From: Syngnathus acus
Taxonomy: Eukaryota > Chordata > Actinopteri > Syngnathiformes > Syngnathidae
Assembly: GCF_901709675.1 (NCBI RefSeq)
Contig: NC_051095.1
Span: 23,829,456-23,893,455 of the forward strand
DNA length: 64,000 bases
Direction of reading: 5' to 3'
This document shows positions 12,164 through 23,350 of this stretch, one piece after another. The translations under genes and the position numbers were made by a program. The notes under the pieces were generated by a model that was not told where the DNA came from, did not search any database, and saw only the letters and a list, made by a program, of their open reading frames with translations. Position 1 is the first letter of the stretch, and the number at the start of each line of letters is the position of its first letter.

Positions 12164-12469
12164 ATGAAATGTGTCCAGTCTACACGCACTCCTCCTTCTT
12201 TTCTTGTATTTTCCCTGCTCACTTTTCTTCTCAAATCCCCTGTTTTTCAACTTCAGTTTCTTTCCAGTCCTCCTCCTAACTCTCCTCAAGCCAAACCCCC
12301 ACCACCACCCCCACCGGACCCTTTCCCATTAACCTCTTCGTCTTTGCTTTTCTCCCAGTCGTCCTCAGTCTTTTCCCAGACAGACTCCACAGGTCAGCGG
12401 TTGAAGGCTCTCAGGTCATCTGACATCGGCACCATCAGTCATGTGCAGAGGGGCCATTCTCTGGAGTAG
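12164..12469 (+). other. proline-rich open frame of uncertain coding status
   Basis: A 101-codon open frame preceded by a pyrimidine-rich run with a possible acceptor (tttctttccag near 12268). The C-terminal part has SSPPPNSPQAK, seven consecutive prolines, a Ser-rich stretch and ends TISHVQRGHSLE. It could be a terminal exon of an unseen gene, an exon of a non-coding miRNA host transcript, or chance (the C-rich DNA makes proline codons easily). A C9-10 run follows the stop at 12475-12484. I do not assign a function. Confidence 0.25.
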
Positions 12470-13176
12470 GACCCGCCCCCCCCCAGTGACCATACAAGGT
12501 AACAGAGGAATGCATGCCTTGGAAGTCCATCTGCTTCATAAAGACAACACGCAGAGGCCAGGAGGGTCTCACACTGATGCTGATCAGTTCTTTAGAGAAG
12601 CAAACGGGAAGATCCGCCACTGAGACCTTCACTCCAAGACCATGACATGACGTCTCCAAACAAGGTAGGGCAACAGAACGTCATTTTCCCACCTTTTTTT
12701 ATTCACAATTATTTGGAATCAGCTATAACATTCCAAAGGCCGCCAGTTTTATTTGATTTGGGTCACAATGAATGTATCAGTTACATGTGTGCTGAAGTTG
12801 CTTATTGATCATTTTATTAGAATTACTATAATTCAGTGTTGCTGTATACTGTTGCTTATTACAGCTACAACAAGGAACCGATTGTTACATCCTCCGACAT
12901 ATGGGGAATATCCTCTTATTAAGGCAGGCTGGATTTTTGATCCATCTTTCACAGTATAATGGTATAATAATACCACATCAGACATGTGTACCGAATTAAC
13001 TGCCCAGTGAGTGCAGATGTTGACAAGCGCAGCCTCTCTGGTTCATGATTAAATCATTTCATTTCGTTTGTACAGTCAGAAAGTTGTATTACGCAATCTG
13101 ACACCAATTAAGACATTTAATAGGCCCAATTTGTCCATGCATTCGTATGTCCGTCCTTCAAACATTATTATGTAAT

Positions 13177-13230
13177 GACCCTGCAATTGGCTGGCGACCA
13201 GTCCAGGGTGTCCCCCGCCTCTCACAAAGT
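13177..13230. repeat. fish interspersed repeat fragment (retroposon type)
   Basis: Contains ATTGGCTGGCGACCAGTCC followed by AGGGTGTCCCCCGCCTC, a segment found many times in fish genomes as part of non-LTR elements. Only this short core is recognisable. Confidence 0.6.
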
Positions 13231-14307
13231 AAACTAACATTTGAGCCTCATGTGGACAAATGCCGTAGAAAAGGCATCAATAAGAACATAGTAATGAAAG
13301 TGATTGGATTACGCAAGAACTGGCATCAAGTGAAAGTTCTGTCACACCAATATATACCATAATAAATATTATTTGATGAAAATGTTGATTTGATGTGGTT
13401 GAATTTTCAGGAGCTGGCATTTAGTGACACACCTTAACACAGTTTTTCACGGGGCAAAGCAGAAACAACATACATTCTTATACTCATCCATTAATTCGGG
13501 AGTATTCCATTACTTTGAAATTATACCTATTTAAAATGAATTAAAATTAGAATTTAAAAAGAAAAAAAGTTTGAACCTGTTATGATATTTCATCATATTT
13601 CTCATATGCAAGGATTTGACAACCCCAATGTTTTTTTTTTGCCAAATGTACTTTACAGGGAGTTTAGAGCTTTATCTTTGTAAGAGCATACAGTTCTTGT
13701 ATAGAAAATATGAAAACTTGAATGAATCCAGGTGCTGTGGCCAGTTGACATCCTGCACATCCCTACGGCCAGCATGTTAACTATATGAGGGATTTATAAG
13801 ACTTGGATTTTATGCATTTCACAGCTCATGACTTTGTTTTCCCTCAGAATGCTGCCTGATCATTTACTCACAGATGGATGGGAGCTTTCCCAAGAGGTGA
13901 GACACATGCGCAGGCCCGCACACGCACATACACACGCACACATGTACGCACGCACCGCAGCAGCTACTGCAAAGAAATATATTTGAGAAAAGAGAAAGCA
14001 GGAAATGCTTTATTTAGTTTAGTTTGCAGTGAAACATCTTGGGGGGAGTGGTTTTGTATGTACTTAGTTGACTGGACTTTCACATGATCCCCTTCCCAAC
14101 CCTCAAACTCACCCCCCAACACAACGTCCCCTGGGGAACCGAAAGAACATCATTCCCAGGGTCAATTTCACATGAGAGGAAAAGGGGAAATCTCAAGACA
14201 CATATTCAGATGCACATGCATTGTTTATTTGTTTATTGTTGAGGTCAAACTAGTGATGTCGCTTCATTGCCATTCAATTTTGTGTATCAAGCGCATATCA
14301 TATATCA

Positions 14308-14390
14308 AAGTCAAAAGTCAAAGTCTGCTTTATTGTCAATTTCTTCACATGTCAAGACACACAAAGAGATCGAAATTACCTTCTCACTAC
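14308..14390 (-). mobile_element. LINE 3'-end fragment, same family as 1857-4700
   Basis: The run AAAGTCTGCTTTATTGTCAA through to GATCGAAATTAC matches the 3' end of the LINE at 1857-1925 nearly base for base and in the same orientation. It is a severely 5'-truncated copy, about 80 bp. Confidence 0.85.
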
Positions 14391-14681
14391 GTGTGTGTGT
14401 GTGTGCACGTGCGTGTGCGTCTGTGTCTGTATATACATACAGTATATATAATGCTGAACATTACTCTTGTGAAATTAATCTTATTATTCTCATTGAATTA
14501 CTTTTTTCTAAAAATAACTAAAAACAATAAAAAGTATTCTACAGTATTCTATTCTATAGTGTACTGTTCCAATCTAATTCTTGTAAAATACACATTTGTT
14601 TCTTATATTTTTCATTAATCTCAGGATTATAATGCGATTCTGTTTTTCTTTTTTTTTCCCTTTTCAACATGGCCTTAATAC

Positions 14682-14765
14682 ACATACACGTACACGTACA
14701 CGTACACGTACACGCACACACACACACACACACGCACAACACGCACACACACATATACACATGTA
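14682..14765. repeat. alternating purine-pyrimidine microsatellite (CA/CG/TA)
   Basis: Repeats of CACGTA and CACACA; inside the inverted-repeat element. Such tracts are unstable. Confidence 0.9.
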
Positions 14766-15132
14766 TATATGATATGCGGTTGATACACAAAATTGAATGG
14801 TACATTGGACACACTGGCTCATGGTATTGAATGAGATGTGTCTAAACTGCTAACAGCCATCTATCCTCTGGCAAGTTTGGAAGTGTCTCCTTTCATGTAC
14901 GACTTGCATGAGACCACTTTGTTCAGTTTACCCCTGACGTTATTATGAACTGCCCCACTGATAGCAATTCTAATTTCAAAGACATACCATGTATATAGGG
15001 TTTCCTGCTATAGCTCTTCTTGTCATAATGCGCCCCTCAACTTCCAAATTTGGCAATGGAATGTACACATTTAAATGATTCAGTTATCTATGTTTTTATG
15101 GGTGCCTATTTTCTCTTCTGCCGATTTACTGA

Positions 15133-15216
<84 letters not shown>

Positions 15217-15303
15217 CTGTGTGTGCCTGTGTGTGCCTGTGTGTGCCTGTGTGTGTGTGTGCCTGTGTGTGTGTGTGCCTGTGTGTGTGTGCCTGTGTGC
15301 GCG
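15133..15303. repeat. long (GT)n microsatellite with GTGTGCCT variant
   Basis: About 80 bp of pure GT followed by an interrupted array in which CCTGTGTGTG units repeat. Open frames of Cys-Val or Thr-His across it are artefacts of the dinucleotide repeat. Confidence 0.97.
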
Positions 15304-15392
15304 CATGCGCGACCCTTTGTATGACAGCAGATAAAGTCAAATGGAGTGAGTTTCCTGTGTGTGATTTACAGAACTGGGAGGGGGAAATGAGA

Positions 15393-15402
15393 CCATATAA
15401 GG
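15393..15402. promoter_or_regulatory. CArG box, perfect (candidate SRF site)
   Basis: CCATATAAGG fits CC(A/T)6GG exactly. It lies about 3.1 kb upstream of mir-143 in a non-repetitive patch (roughly 15330-15480). SRF with myocardin drives miR-143/145 in smooth muscle through CArG elements in mammals. The motif is seen directly; the function is inferred from context. Confidence 0.55.
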
Positions 15403-15829
15403 AAATGTTTAGTTTAACCAGAAGAGATGGCTTTCTGGCTGTTATCATGGCCTGTATAAACACTCGCAAACACTCTCTCCCGCGCACATGCTGCGTGAAT
15501 CTGTCTCCACACAGAATTATGTTTCAGGCTCAATGTAACGTCATCGTTACATTGTGTGGTTCTATTAATCGCATCCATTTATTTAAGTGTGTGTAGAGAA
15601 ACACCTTTGGTGTTTAGAGTATGTGAGTCTTCTAGGATGGATGTTGTGTGTGGCATACAATGTGTGGGTGTTTGTGTGTGTGTCAGTTTGTATTTGTGTG
15701 ATCAGTTAATAGGCTTGTCCCACAAATCTCCCAAATAACCTACTATATTTGCTATCACGTTATTACACTGCCTGTATATTGTATTCACATTAATTAAAAA
15801 GAACAATTCCTACACAGAATATACAGTAT

Positions 15830-15930
15830 GTATGTATATGTGACTGAGTATGTATATATGTATATAGTATATACATACGTACGTATGTATATACGTACGT
15901 ACATACGTACGTATGTATGTGTGTATAGTA
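15830..15930. repeat. (TATG/TACG)n microsatellite
   Basis: Tetranucleotide-like TATG, TATA and TACG repeats that are largely self-complementary. Confidence 0.9.
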
Positions 15931-16007
15931 GTAGTATAGCTCAGTTCAAGGCAGTAGGATGCAATGACTTTCTTACTGCCATTCTAAACACATGAATGAA
16001 ATTTTCT

Positions 16008-16054
16008 CTCGCTCGCACGCGCGCGCGCACACACACACACACACGCACACATAT
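16008..16054. repeat. (CG)n(CA)n microsatellite
   Basis: CGCGCGCGCG followed by CACACACACA; simple repeat. Confidence 0.95.
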
Positions 16055-16816
16055 CCTGATATGATAAGATAGTCTAAAAAAGTTCAAATTACTTTAGTAT
16101 TATTCATAGTGAGTGTTGGGTATCTTGTCTCTGTGATGTTGTTCAAGTGTAAATGTTTGCGATTTACTTCTAAATGCAGGAAGCCGTTGGTTCAGTTGCA
16201 TTGCAGCTACGCTTGCCTGGACATTAATAGACACATGTTAGCAAAGAGGTAACCTTTAGTACCTCTTTGCATAGAGGTAACCTAACATGAGGCTAAATGT
16301 TGTAAAATTGTTCCAGAAATAAGTTAGACCATCAAGCTGGTTGAATGTTATAGTATTGTCACACATCCCGCATATTTTTCCGAGCACTTGGGAACAGGAT
16401 GCAGGTTTTGACTTGATGTCACATGTGCACACCAAGAGTCTGAGAGAGGGCAGATGTGTTTATTGGTAGAGTGTATATGTACAGTAGATCACACTTCCTG
16501 AGAACAGACCTCAAGACTTGGCCTGCCATGAGAGAGTGTGAGAGAGGCCTTTCTTCTTAATATGGACTTGTTGAGCCCGGCTCGTGGGAGAAGAAGCCCC
16601 CCCCCCAATTGCCGCCCCCCTTTAAGTGAGTCTCTCCCCCCCTGTGACTAGAAAAGGGAATGTATGTAGCCAGCTGGAAAAAAGGAGGGTGGGGGTGGTT
16701 AGTAGGGAGGGGTGACAATCTATCTGTGGGAGCAATCACAGTCTGAAAGAGGGAATGTTTATCCAGTGCAGTGATCCCATTTTCCATGATCCCAAAAATA
16801 AAAAGGGCAACTGAGA

Positions 16817-16826
16817 CCTTATATGG
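16817..16826. promoter_or_regulatory. CArG box, perfect (candidate SRF site)
   Basis: CCTTATATGG matches the SRF consensus. It lies about 1.65 kb upstream of mir-143. Nearby are two GGGAATGT motifs (around 16657 and 16751), compatible with TEAD/MCAT sites, and an AT-rich AAAAATAAAAAG run. The cluster of motifs suggests a muscle enhancer or the promoter of the miRNA host transcript. Confidence 0.6.
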
Positions 16827-17878
16827 GGCGACGGAGTTTCCAGTCAAACACATTCTGTCGGAGTATTCCACTAAAACACCGCTGTCTGTCCTACTAGCCT
16901 ATTTATTAGAAAAGCAACTGGCAGGCTGTATTTATTAACATGCTATTTTGTTTAGCAGGGGTTGCCATGAAGATGAGCTGACCTCCACTCACTGTTGGAC
17001 ACTCCACACTCTGAGTTAGGTACGTGACTTTGACACATTTTACCATACAATGCAAAACGACGAATGCTCAGTTTTTACAGACGGCTGACATTATGCTGTG
17101 TCCATTATGACCTCCCTGAATGTTTGCTCATGGCGGTTTCATTAGCCAGCTCCAGCGTGATTGTGTCAGTCGACGCTTCTGAGCACGTGCCTTCTCGTGT
17201 GTCTACCCACATAAGTGGCAGCTGTCTGACTTAATGCAGAACATACACACGCATGTGTCCTCCAGGGTTAGATTCATTTTGAAGTTTTCATTACAGCTAG
17301 TTATTATTTAATTTCGACTATTGATTTTTAATTATACTTAAAAATTATGTTGGATTAGTTTTTAGATCACATTTTTTATTACAATAATACTCCTCATTCA
17401 TTTTTGTTTAGTTAGTTTTTTTTTTTTTTTTATTAGTTTTAGTATTAGTTTTGAAATGAGCTTTTTTTAAAACATGGAATATTTATCGAGTGCAACCTTT
17501 TAAAATAAGGTCACTAATTATTGTGTAAAAAAATCAATTCTCAAACGACCTTTTGTCCCTCATTCTGTAGACGCACAGCAATACCGACATGAATACATTT
17601 TAAAATAAACTCTAAAAGCTCATGTATGACATTGACAAAAATGAAAACCAAAGCTATTTTCTCTCAAGTTAAAATAGTTCATTACTAAAAATCATTTTCA
17701 TTTTTATTTCATTTTGTTACCTACATTTTTTTGGGTTTTATTAATGTTCCTTGGTGCCCTCTCTCTGCCATGCGTTCACAGTGGTTTCTCAGTTGCTCTA
17801 GTACCTACATTTGTCAGTGGGTAGTTATAAAAAAAAAAAGGGAAAAAGGTGTCGGTAGCGTTAGGGCTAAGTGTAGAT

Positions 17879-18057
17879 CAGGGGTCACCAGCACTAACTT
17901 TAGATGCATCCCCACTGCAACACTTCTAATTAAAATCATCAGGATCATTCTCAGGCTTGATAGAGCTTGCTGTGAGCTGATGATTTGAATTACGTGTGTT
18001 ACAGTGGGGATGTATCTTAAACAGATTGGATTAGACCACCGAAATTGGTGACTTCTG
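17879..18057. mobile_element. hAT-type MITE with 8-bp target duplication
   Basis: It starts CAGGGGTCACCA and ends TGGTGACTTCTG, flanked by identical GTGTAGAT octamers (17871-17878 and 18058-18065). Subterminal blocks AGATGCATCCCCACTG and CAGTGGGGATGTATCT are also inverted, so most of the 179-bp element could fold as a hairpin. It lies about 400 bp upstream of mir-143. Confidence 0.88.
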
Positions 18058-18362
18058 GTGTAGATCATACACCCTATTAACAATGTGTGTGTTTGTGTTA
18101 TGTTTCAGGTGAGATGTGCATGTAAGCAGATACTAGGTGAGTATCATACACACAGACACATACATTTGCACTTGTGACGCTATCATTTTTAAGATGTCAA
18201 ATTCTCCTACGAGCAATTGAGTAACATTATCTGAAAACTTGTCTATGTGTGTGTAACATGAGAGAGAACAGCAGAGGAAGTTTGAATTATGATGGTCCAC
18301 TGAGGGTTTCAGTCATTTCCTGTTTACCCCTCCCACGTAAAAGTGTCTTTGCAATTTGAATT

Positions 18363-18401
18363 TGCTCTCTCTCTCGCTCTCTCTTTATCTCTCCATCTCT
18401 C

Positions 18402-18438
<37 letters not shown>

Positions 18439-18465
18439 GTTCTCTCGCTCTCTCGCCCTCTCTCA
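18363..18465. repeat. (CT)n tract directly upstream of mir-143
   Basis: About 100 bp of TCTC-type pyrimidine repeat ending CTCTCTCAG at 18457-18465. Besides being a microsatellite it has the form of a very strong 3' splice site (long pyrimidine tract plus CAG) placed at the base of the mir-143 hairpin. Confidence 0.9.
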
Positions 18466-18561
18466 GGCGGTCCCTCCCTGCGGCCCATGGTGCAGTGCTG
18501 CATCTCTGGTCAGTTGGTAGTCTGAGATGAAGCACTGTAGCTCGGGACGGAGGACTGCGTC
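18466..18561 (+). ncRNA. mir143: mir-143 precursor hairpin
   Basis: The 3-prime arm at 18523-18543 is identical over all 21 bases to vertebrate miR-143-3p (begins TGAGATGAAGCACTG). The 5-prime arm at 18489-18510 (GGTGCAGTGCTGCATCTC) is the known miR-143-5p, and the loop GGTCAGTTGG is also conserved. The product silences targets in smooth muscle and works with miR-145 from the same transcript to control the contractile state. mir-145 lies 0.75 kb downstream on the same strand, so both very probably come from one plus-strand non-coding host RNA (CARMN in mammals). No exon of that host can be fixed here. Confidence 0.97.
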
Positions 18562-19295
18562 ACGGGCCTCAGCGCGGCCAGGTCTCCAATGACCACATCA
18601 ACAAGGATCAGGCGATTCAACTAAGGGCAATTTGGAGGATTTTCCGTATAACTGGGCTTTTAATATTGAAGGGGGGAAAAAATATTACTGAAATATTCTA
18701 AACTGATTACCTGATTACTACTTAAATACTTAGTACTTAAATTAGTAAAGTATACGGGTGCATCTCATTTAATTGAAATGTGGAACGTTAACTTCTTTCA
18801 AAAGGGGGTGCTCATTTATTATATCAATTCAGTCACCAAATAAAACACTACACTAATGATTTACTTTTTAAATAATTCTAAGATTATAAAATCATCAGTT
18901 GCTTATAGCTAATGAAAACATCAAATTCACAACAAATTAAAATGCCACAAGAACCGATCAAAATTATTATTATTATTAAACTTAGGCAGCATTGCCTCCT
19001 GAACAGCATTTTTCAATGTGTTTCATATTAAGCTCAAGGGCTGTTGTTCCTTTCAGGTGGCTCAAGGAAGCTTATGTAATATAGTTCACTTTTAGAATTA
19101 GCAACTGAAATATATTTACTTTTCTATGGTATTAACTTTTCTATGGTATTCATGTTTATTGAGATATGCGTTTTATTTAAGACATTAGATTCATTGCATA
19201 ATTTGTCCCATGGCACCTGCCCCATGAATACCTTAAACTTCACGGGAAGATACCGGTCTGGAATTTTCTTCTTGATGTTGTTTTTCCCAATTTTT

Positions 19296-19381
19296 CTCTC
19301 TCCTGGGGTCCAGTTTTCCCAGGAATCCCTTGACCCATCCAAAAAGGGGATTCCTGGAAATACTGTTCTTAGGAGCGAGGC
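19296..19381 (+). ncRNA. mir145: mir-145 precursor hairpin
   Basis: The 5-prime arm at 19308-19330 is identical to miR-145-5p (begins GTCCAGTTTTCCCAGG). The 3-prime arm at 19348-19369 (GGATTCCTGGAAATACTG) is miR-145-3p. The two arms pair through a short loop (TTGACCCATCCAAAAAG). miR-145 promotes smooth-muscle differentiation and is co-transcribed with miR-143 under SRF/myocardin control in mammals. The next gene downstream, csnk1a1, is on the opposite strand with its 3' end about 7.4 kb away, so the two transcripts converge. Confidence 0.97.
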
Positions 19382-20149
19382 CAAGCGACTATTTGTTAAT
19401 CAGGGGCTAATAAAATTTGAGTGTGCGTCAAAATCAAATTAAGGTGAGTTTTAATGTTGAATAAACGAAATGGAAATATTGTTGTGCGTCATGTTTCATG
19501 GCAAAATTACCACACTGTATAATAAAATTCCACGATGATGATCCCCATCCATCTGTGTTGTTGTAATTTTGGGGTTGTTTGACTGTCAAAAGTCTTCCAG
19601 ATGTGTATGAAAAGCTAACATGGCTATGGAACATAGTGACGCGTCACAATCACATCACTGACACTCTGATGAAGGCGGAAGAACCCGCCGAAACATGTCA
19701 GGTAAATGAACCTAAGAAATTTGTTTGATATAGAAGAACCAGTGAAGTAATTGATGCTATACTTCTATTTTCACATGTTCTCAGAGTAATGGCCATGTGC
19801 CTGTCTATTTTAGTCCATAAAATGTACGTATGTTCAACTGTAACATTTGGTTTCGGGTCACAATCCAGTATCATTTCAGCGTAAGAGAGGACCGACTTCA
19901 AGGCTGGTACTGCTGATGATGTTGGAAGAGAGTAAGCTCAAACACACGCATATCAGCTAAGTATTGACATATGCTAGGGTCAAACATGCAGGACATGGAT
20001 TAAAAAAAAAACAAGAAAATTGTTTGTCTAATGTGCCTTAAGCTGTTGAATTGCAAAATAATGCAAACAATCTTATGACTTTATCACTTCCGCTTTTCAT
20101 GTTTCATGAAACAATGATACTAAGCATGTGTGTAAGCATGTGGACTGGG

Positions 20150-20260
20150 TTAGGAGCAACTGAAGGTTCAGTTTGACATTTGGTCATGTCACCAGGGCCA
20201 GGGATCAAACCTGCACCTCTGCATTGGGAGATGACCACTGAGGCATGCCTGCAACTACTT
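20150..20260 (-). mobile_element. tRNA-derived SINE-like fragment
   Basis: On the minus strand the sequence reads AGTGGTCATCTCCCAATGC and GGTTTGATCCCTGGCCCTGG, the latter being a B-box-like motif of a fish SINE or tRNA-derived head. Too short to assign to a family. Confidence 0.45.
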
Positions 20261-20453
20261 AACATATGGGGACACATTTCCAATAAATGTATAAACTGTT
20301 CAAGCACTGTATAAAATATACATATACATACAGAGGAGTGTAAAACTTGGTACTGGGATAGAGTAATATCAAATTTAGTTAGTTTTCTGTTCTAGATATT
20401 TCTGTTTAAGTACTGTATGTGTTTTCTCTTTTTGTTTTTTTAATAACTGTACA

Positions 20454-21051
20454 TTTTGATGCATACATACATTCAAGAAAGCCGGCTCTGTCCTGGGCTG
20501 CAGTCTGGACCGGGTGGAGGTGGTGGGGGAGAGGAGGATGGTGGCTAAGCTGTCCTCCATCATGGACAATGTCTCCCACCCCCTTCATGAGACTGTCAGA
20601 GCCCCGGAGAGCTCCATCAGTGACCGGCTTCGTCACCCACGATGCACCACCGAGAGGCATCGCAGGTCCTTCCTTCCTGCTGCCATCAGACTGTACAACC
20701 AGGCCGATCACTGTAGCTAACGGACAATAATAACATGCAATAATAACGTGCAATAACCATATGTGCAATCATATGTGCAATATCTGTCTACCTCACACTC
20801 CTTTTACCTGCTTTTTCTTCCTTTGCACTATTTTTTTATCTAATATTTTTTTATCTCCACTGTATACTGTGTATTGTGTATATACTGTCCATATTCTTTA
20901 ATTATGTACTATATCTTTACTTTTTTAAATCTTTTACCCCCTTCCCCGCATGCGTGTGTGTGTGTGTGTGTGTATGTATATGTTAAGTGTACTGCTGCTA
21001 ACACAGGAGTTTCCCCATTGTGGGAATAATAAAGGATTATCTTATTTTATC
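20454..21051 (+). mobile_element. CR1/L2-type LINE 3' end (second family)
   Basis: Plus-strand remnant. The frame 20514-20720 gives the C-terminus of a LINE ORF2 (RHRRSFLPAAIRLYNQADH, then a stop at 20718-20720). It is followed by a 3' UTR of about 330 bp that ends in AATAAAGGATTATCTTATTT, a tail of the TTATC-repeat type. The coding part upstream is missing (5' truncation). It differs from the LINE at 1.9-4.7 kb in both sequence and tail. Confidence 0.85.
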
Positions 21052-23109
21052 TCTTCATGCACGTATTTACATAAACACAAATTGCAATTCACTACACAGC
21101 AATGACGATTTTGATTCCTTTACTTGCTCATTCAAGTGACGATTGTAAAACATAAACGGACACTTGTTTTGGCCACGGGGTGGCGCAGTTATCGCTTCAA
21201 GCGGCGCAAAGTCATCCGCTGACTCAGCTTTTCGTCGTGACTTTCATGCCCGCACAAAGAAATACCTTCCTCCCCTTCTGCTTCCTCCTTCTCCTCCTCG
21301 TGGTTGATTACAACATTGCCCCACGCCCCAAAGGAGAGCCGTAAAACGTATGCGATTTATCAGTCAGTCAACAAAGCCAGAAAAAAGAGGAAGAGTATTA
21401 TATTAAAAGAGTTACAGTATTTCCAATCAAGATTTTTCTATTGCTCGTGTGAATTAATTGTTTCTATGCTATGAGGAGGAGAAAAAGCAACAAAAAGCTA
21501 CTGTTGCATGTGTGTTTGCTGAGTGAATAAAACAATGGAGTGCATGTGCAAACTGGGAGCAGATGATGTAGATCTCTGTTGTGCTGGTCATCATTTACAC
21601 TCACACGTAATTTACTCATCCTGTCACAAGTGAACACTAACACACTATAGGAAAAGCTTCTTAAAACCCTTTGATACAAATAACTCAATACCTTTTTAGG
21701 TCCGCACAATTACAATCACTTTGTCCCCCAACCATTTTGATCCGAGTCACACAAATAACAAAAATGTATATAAAGCAACATTGAGGAGATTATTGTGTCT
21801 AAATTAAGTATAGATATATGTAATGTGTTAGCATTAAACATATGTGTTAGCATTAAGCATTCTTGAAAGTCAAGCAGAAATTCTCACATCAACTGTCAGC
21901 TGGTTGAGTTTCACATGCGCCAAACTTGAGTAACTTTGCAAATATGAATAATTGAATGAAACATAAGCTGCTCACTGCTGGCCCTGACAAAGACTGGACA
22001 CATGGTCAGGAAAGACGAAACTTGCTTAACTCAGCTTAAACATGACAAAATATTTGAGTCAAACAATCATGTCTGTCAGACTATTTTGAGACATTTTATT
22101 CACTGATAGAAGAGACAATGGTGATTTATTTGTGAAATTATTAAAGGATAAAGGTGTGTGTCTCGAAACGTACTTTGAGCGCTATGGGTTTGGCCCTCCC
22201 ATGAGGCAACACACATCCACGTTTGAAAGGAGTGGCACAGTAATCTGTGTATGCGTGTTTAAACAGGTATAATGACAATGTGCAGGGTGTGTTCCCAGTG
22301 AAGCAAACTAACTCACACCTCAGCTATTCAGTGTCATTACTGCGCACTTTGTGCGAGCAGCACGTTTCTGCTAATACTACTTTTGATGAGGGCATGCCGG
22401 CCACATCTCCATTTTTTTTCCTTTTGAAATATCAGTGATTTGATTCACAGACATTACACTCAATGCGTAAAATTTTGCCAACGTATGCAGTTTATGCTGT
22501 TCAGACACACCCTTGTTAAGATGATCATTTCATACTCAGACATGACTCATCAAACAGGTTTAAAATGTATTACTCATTCATGACACCTTCTTGAGCCCAT
22601 AAAGAAGAAATTTAAAAGTGAGTGTCACATCAGTGAAGGTCATTGACCTCCAAAACATTGGCTGAACTGATACCATGTAAGATTTTACTACTTCAATAAT
22701 TACTGCCCACAAGCCCAATTTTTTTTAAATTTCATTAAGGGAGGGGAAACAATCTAAACCTACATGGCCATGTGCAAAAAAGAGAGCAGTCAGAAAAGTA
22801 AGCAGTAATCTTTGCCATGGATATTATTTATGCCTGGCGATTTCTTGATTGAACACATCTAGAGGTAATCAGGCTTTGGTGTGGTCAGTGAAAATGAACT
22901 GAAAAATGTGTGATTAGCCACAGTAACTTCATGATTAACAAGGAGGGCAAGTTACATTTTCACACAGGGTTTGGTTTAGCTTTAAAATGTTTATTTTATT
23001 ATTTACCCGGAATATATCAAATCCAAATATAAAAACTGCTTCTTATGCTCACTTTGGTTCTTTTTGTCTGATCTTTATATTTTAGTTTGATTATCCTAAA
23101 CATTAAAGT

Positions 23110-23350
23110 GGGGCAACTATGCAAAGAAAGAAAGGAAATAAAAAGAAAGAAGAAGCAAAAAGAAGAGAAGACAGAAAGAAAAAGTAAAAAACAAAGAACC
23201 AAAGCAAAAAAGACAGAAAGACTGAAAGAAAAAAAAGGCAGAATAAAGAAAAAAGAAAAACATACAGACAGACAAGAAAACAGAATGACTGACAGTAGGA
23301 AAGACCAGAAGAAATTAAGGAAAAAATAAGAGACAAAAAAGATAAAGAAA
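23110..23350. repeat. A/G-rich (polypurine) low-complexity tract
   Basis: About 240 bp in which AAAG, GAAA and AGAA units dominate the plus strand. Strong strand asymmetry; explains the long Lys-rich and, on the other strand, Phe/Leu/Ser-rich frames. Confidence 0.9.

Larger units (their letters stand above)
14270..14800. mobile_element. inverted-repeat element with nested LINE tail
   Basis: Arms of 36 bp, 14270-14305 and 14765-14800, are reverse complements with one mismatch (arm core ATTTTGTGTATCAA). Between them lie a LINE 3' tail (14308-14390), a (GT)n run and a (CA)n run. The arms look like terminal inverted repeats of a MITE that was later invaded. No clear target duplication was seen. 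Confidence 0.6.

Noticed and set aside
15050-15487. Overlapping open frames rich in Cys-Val (plus) or Thr-His (minus)
   Set aside because: They are translations of the (GT)n microsatellite; no start context or domain.
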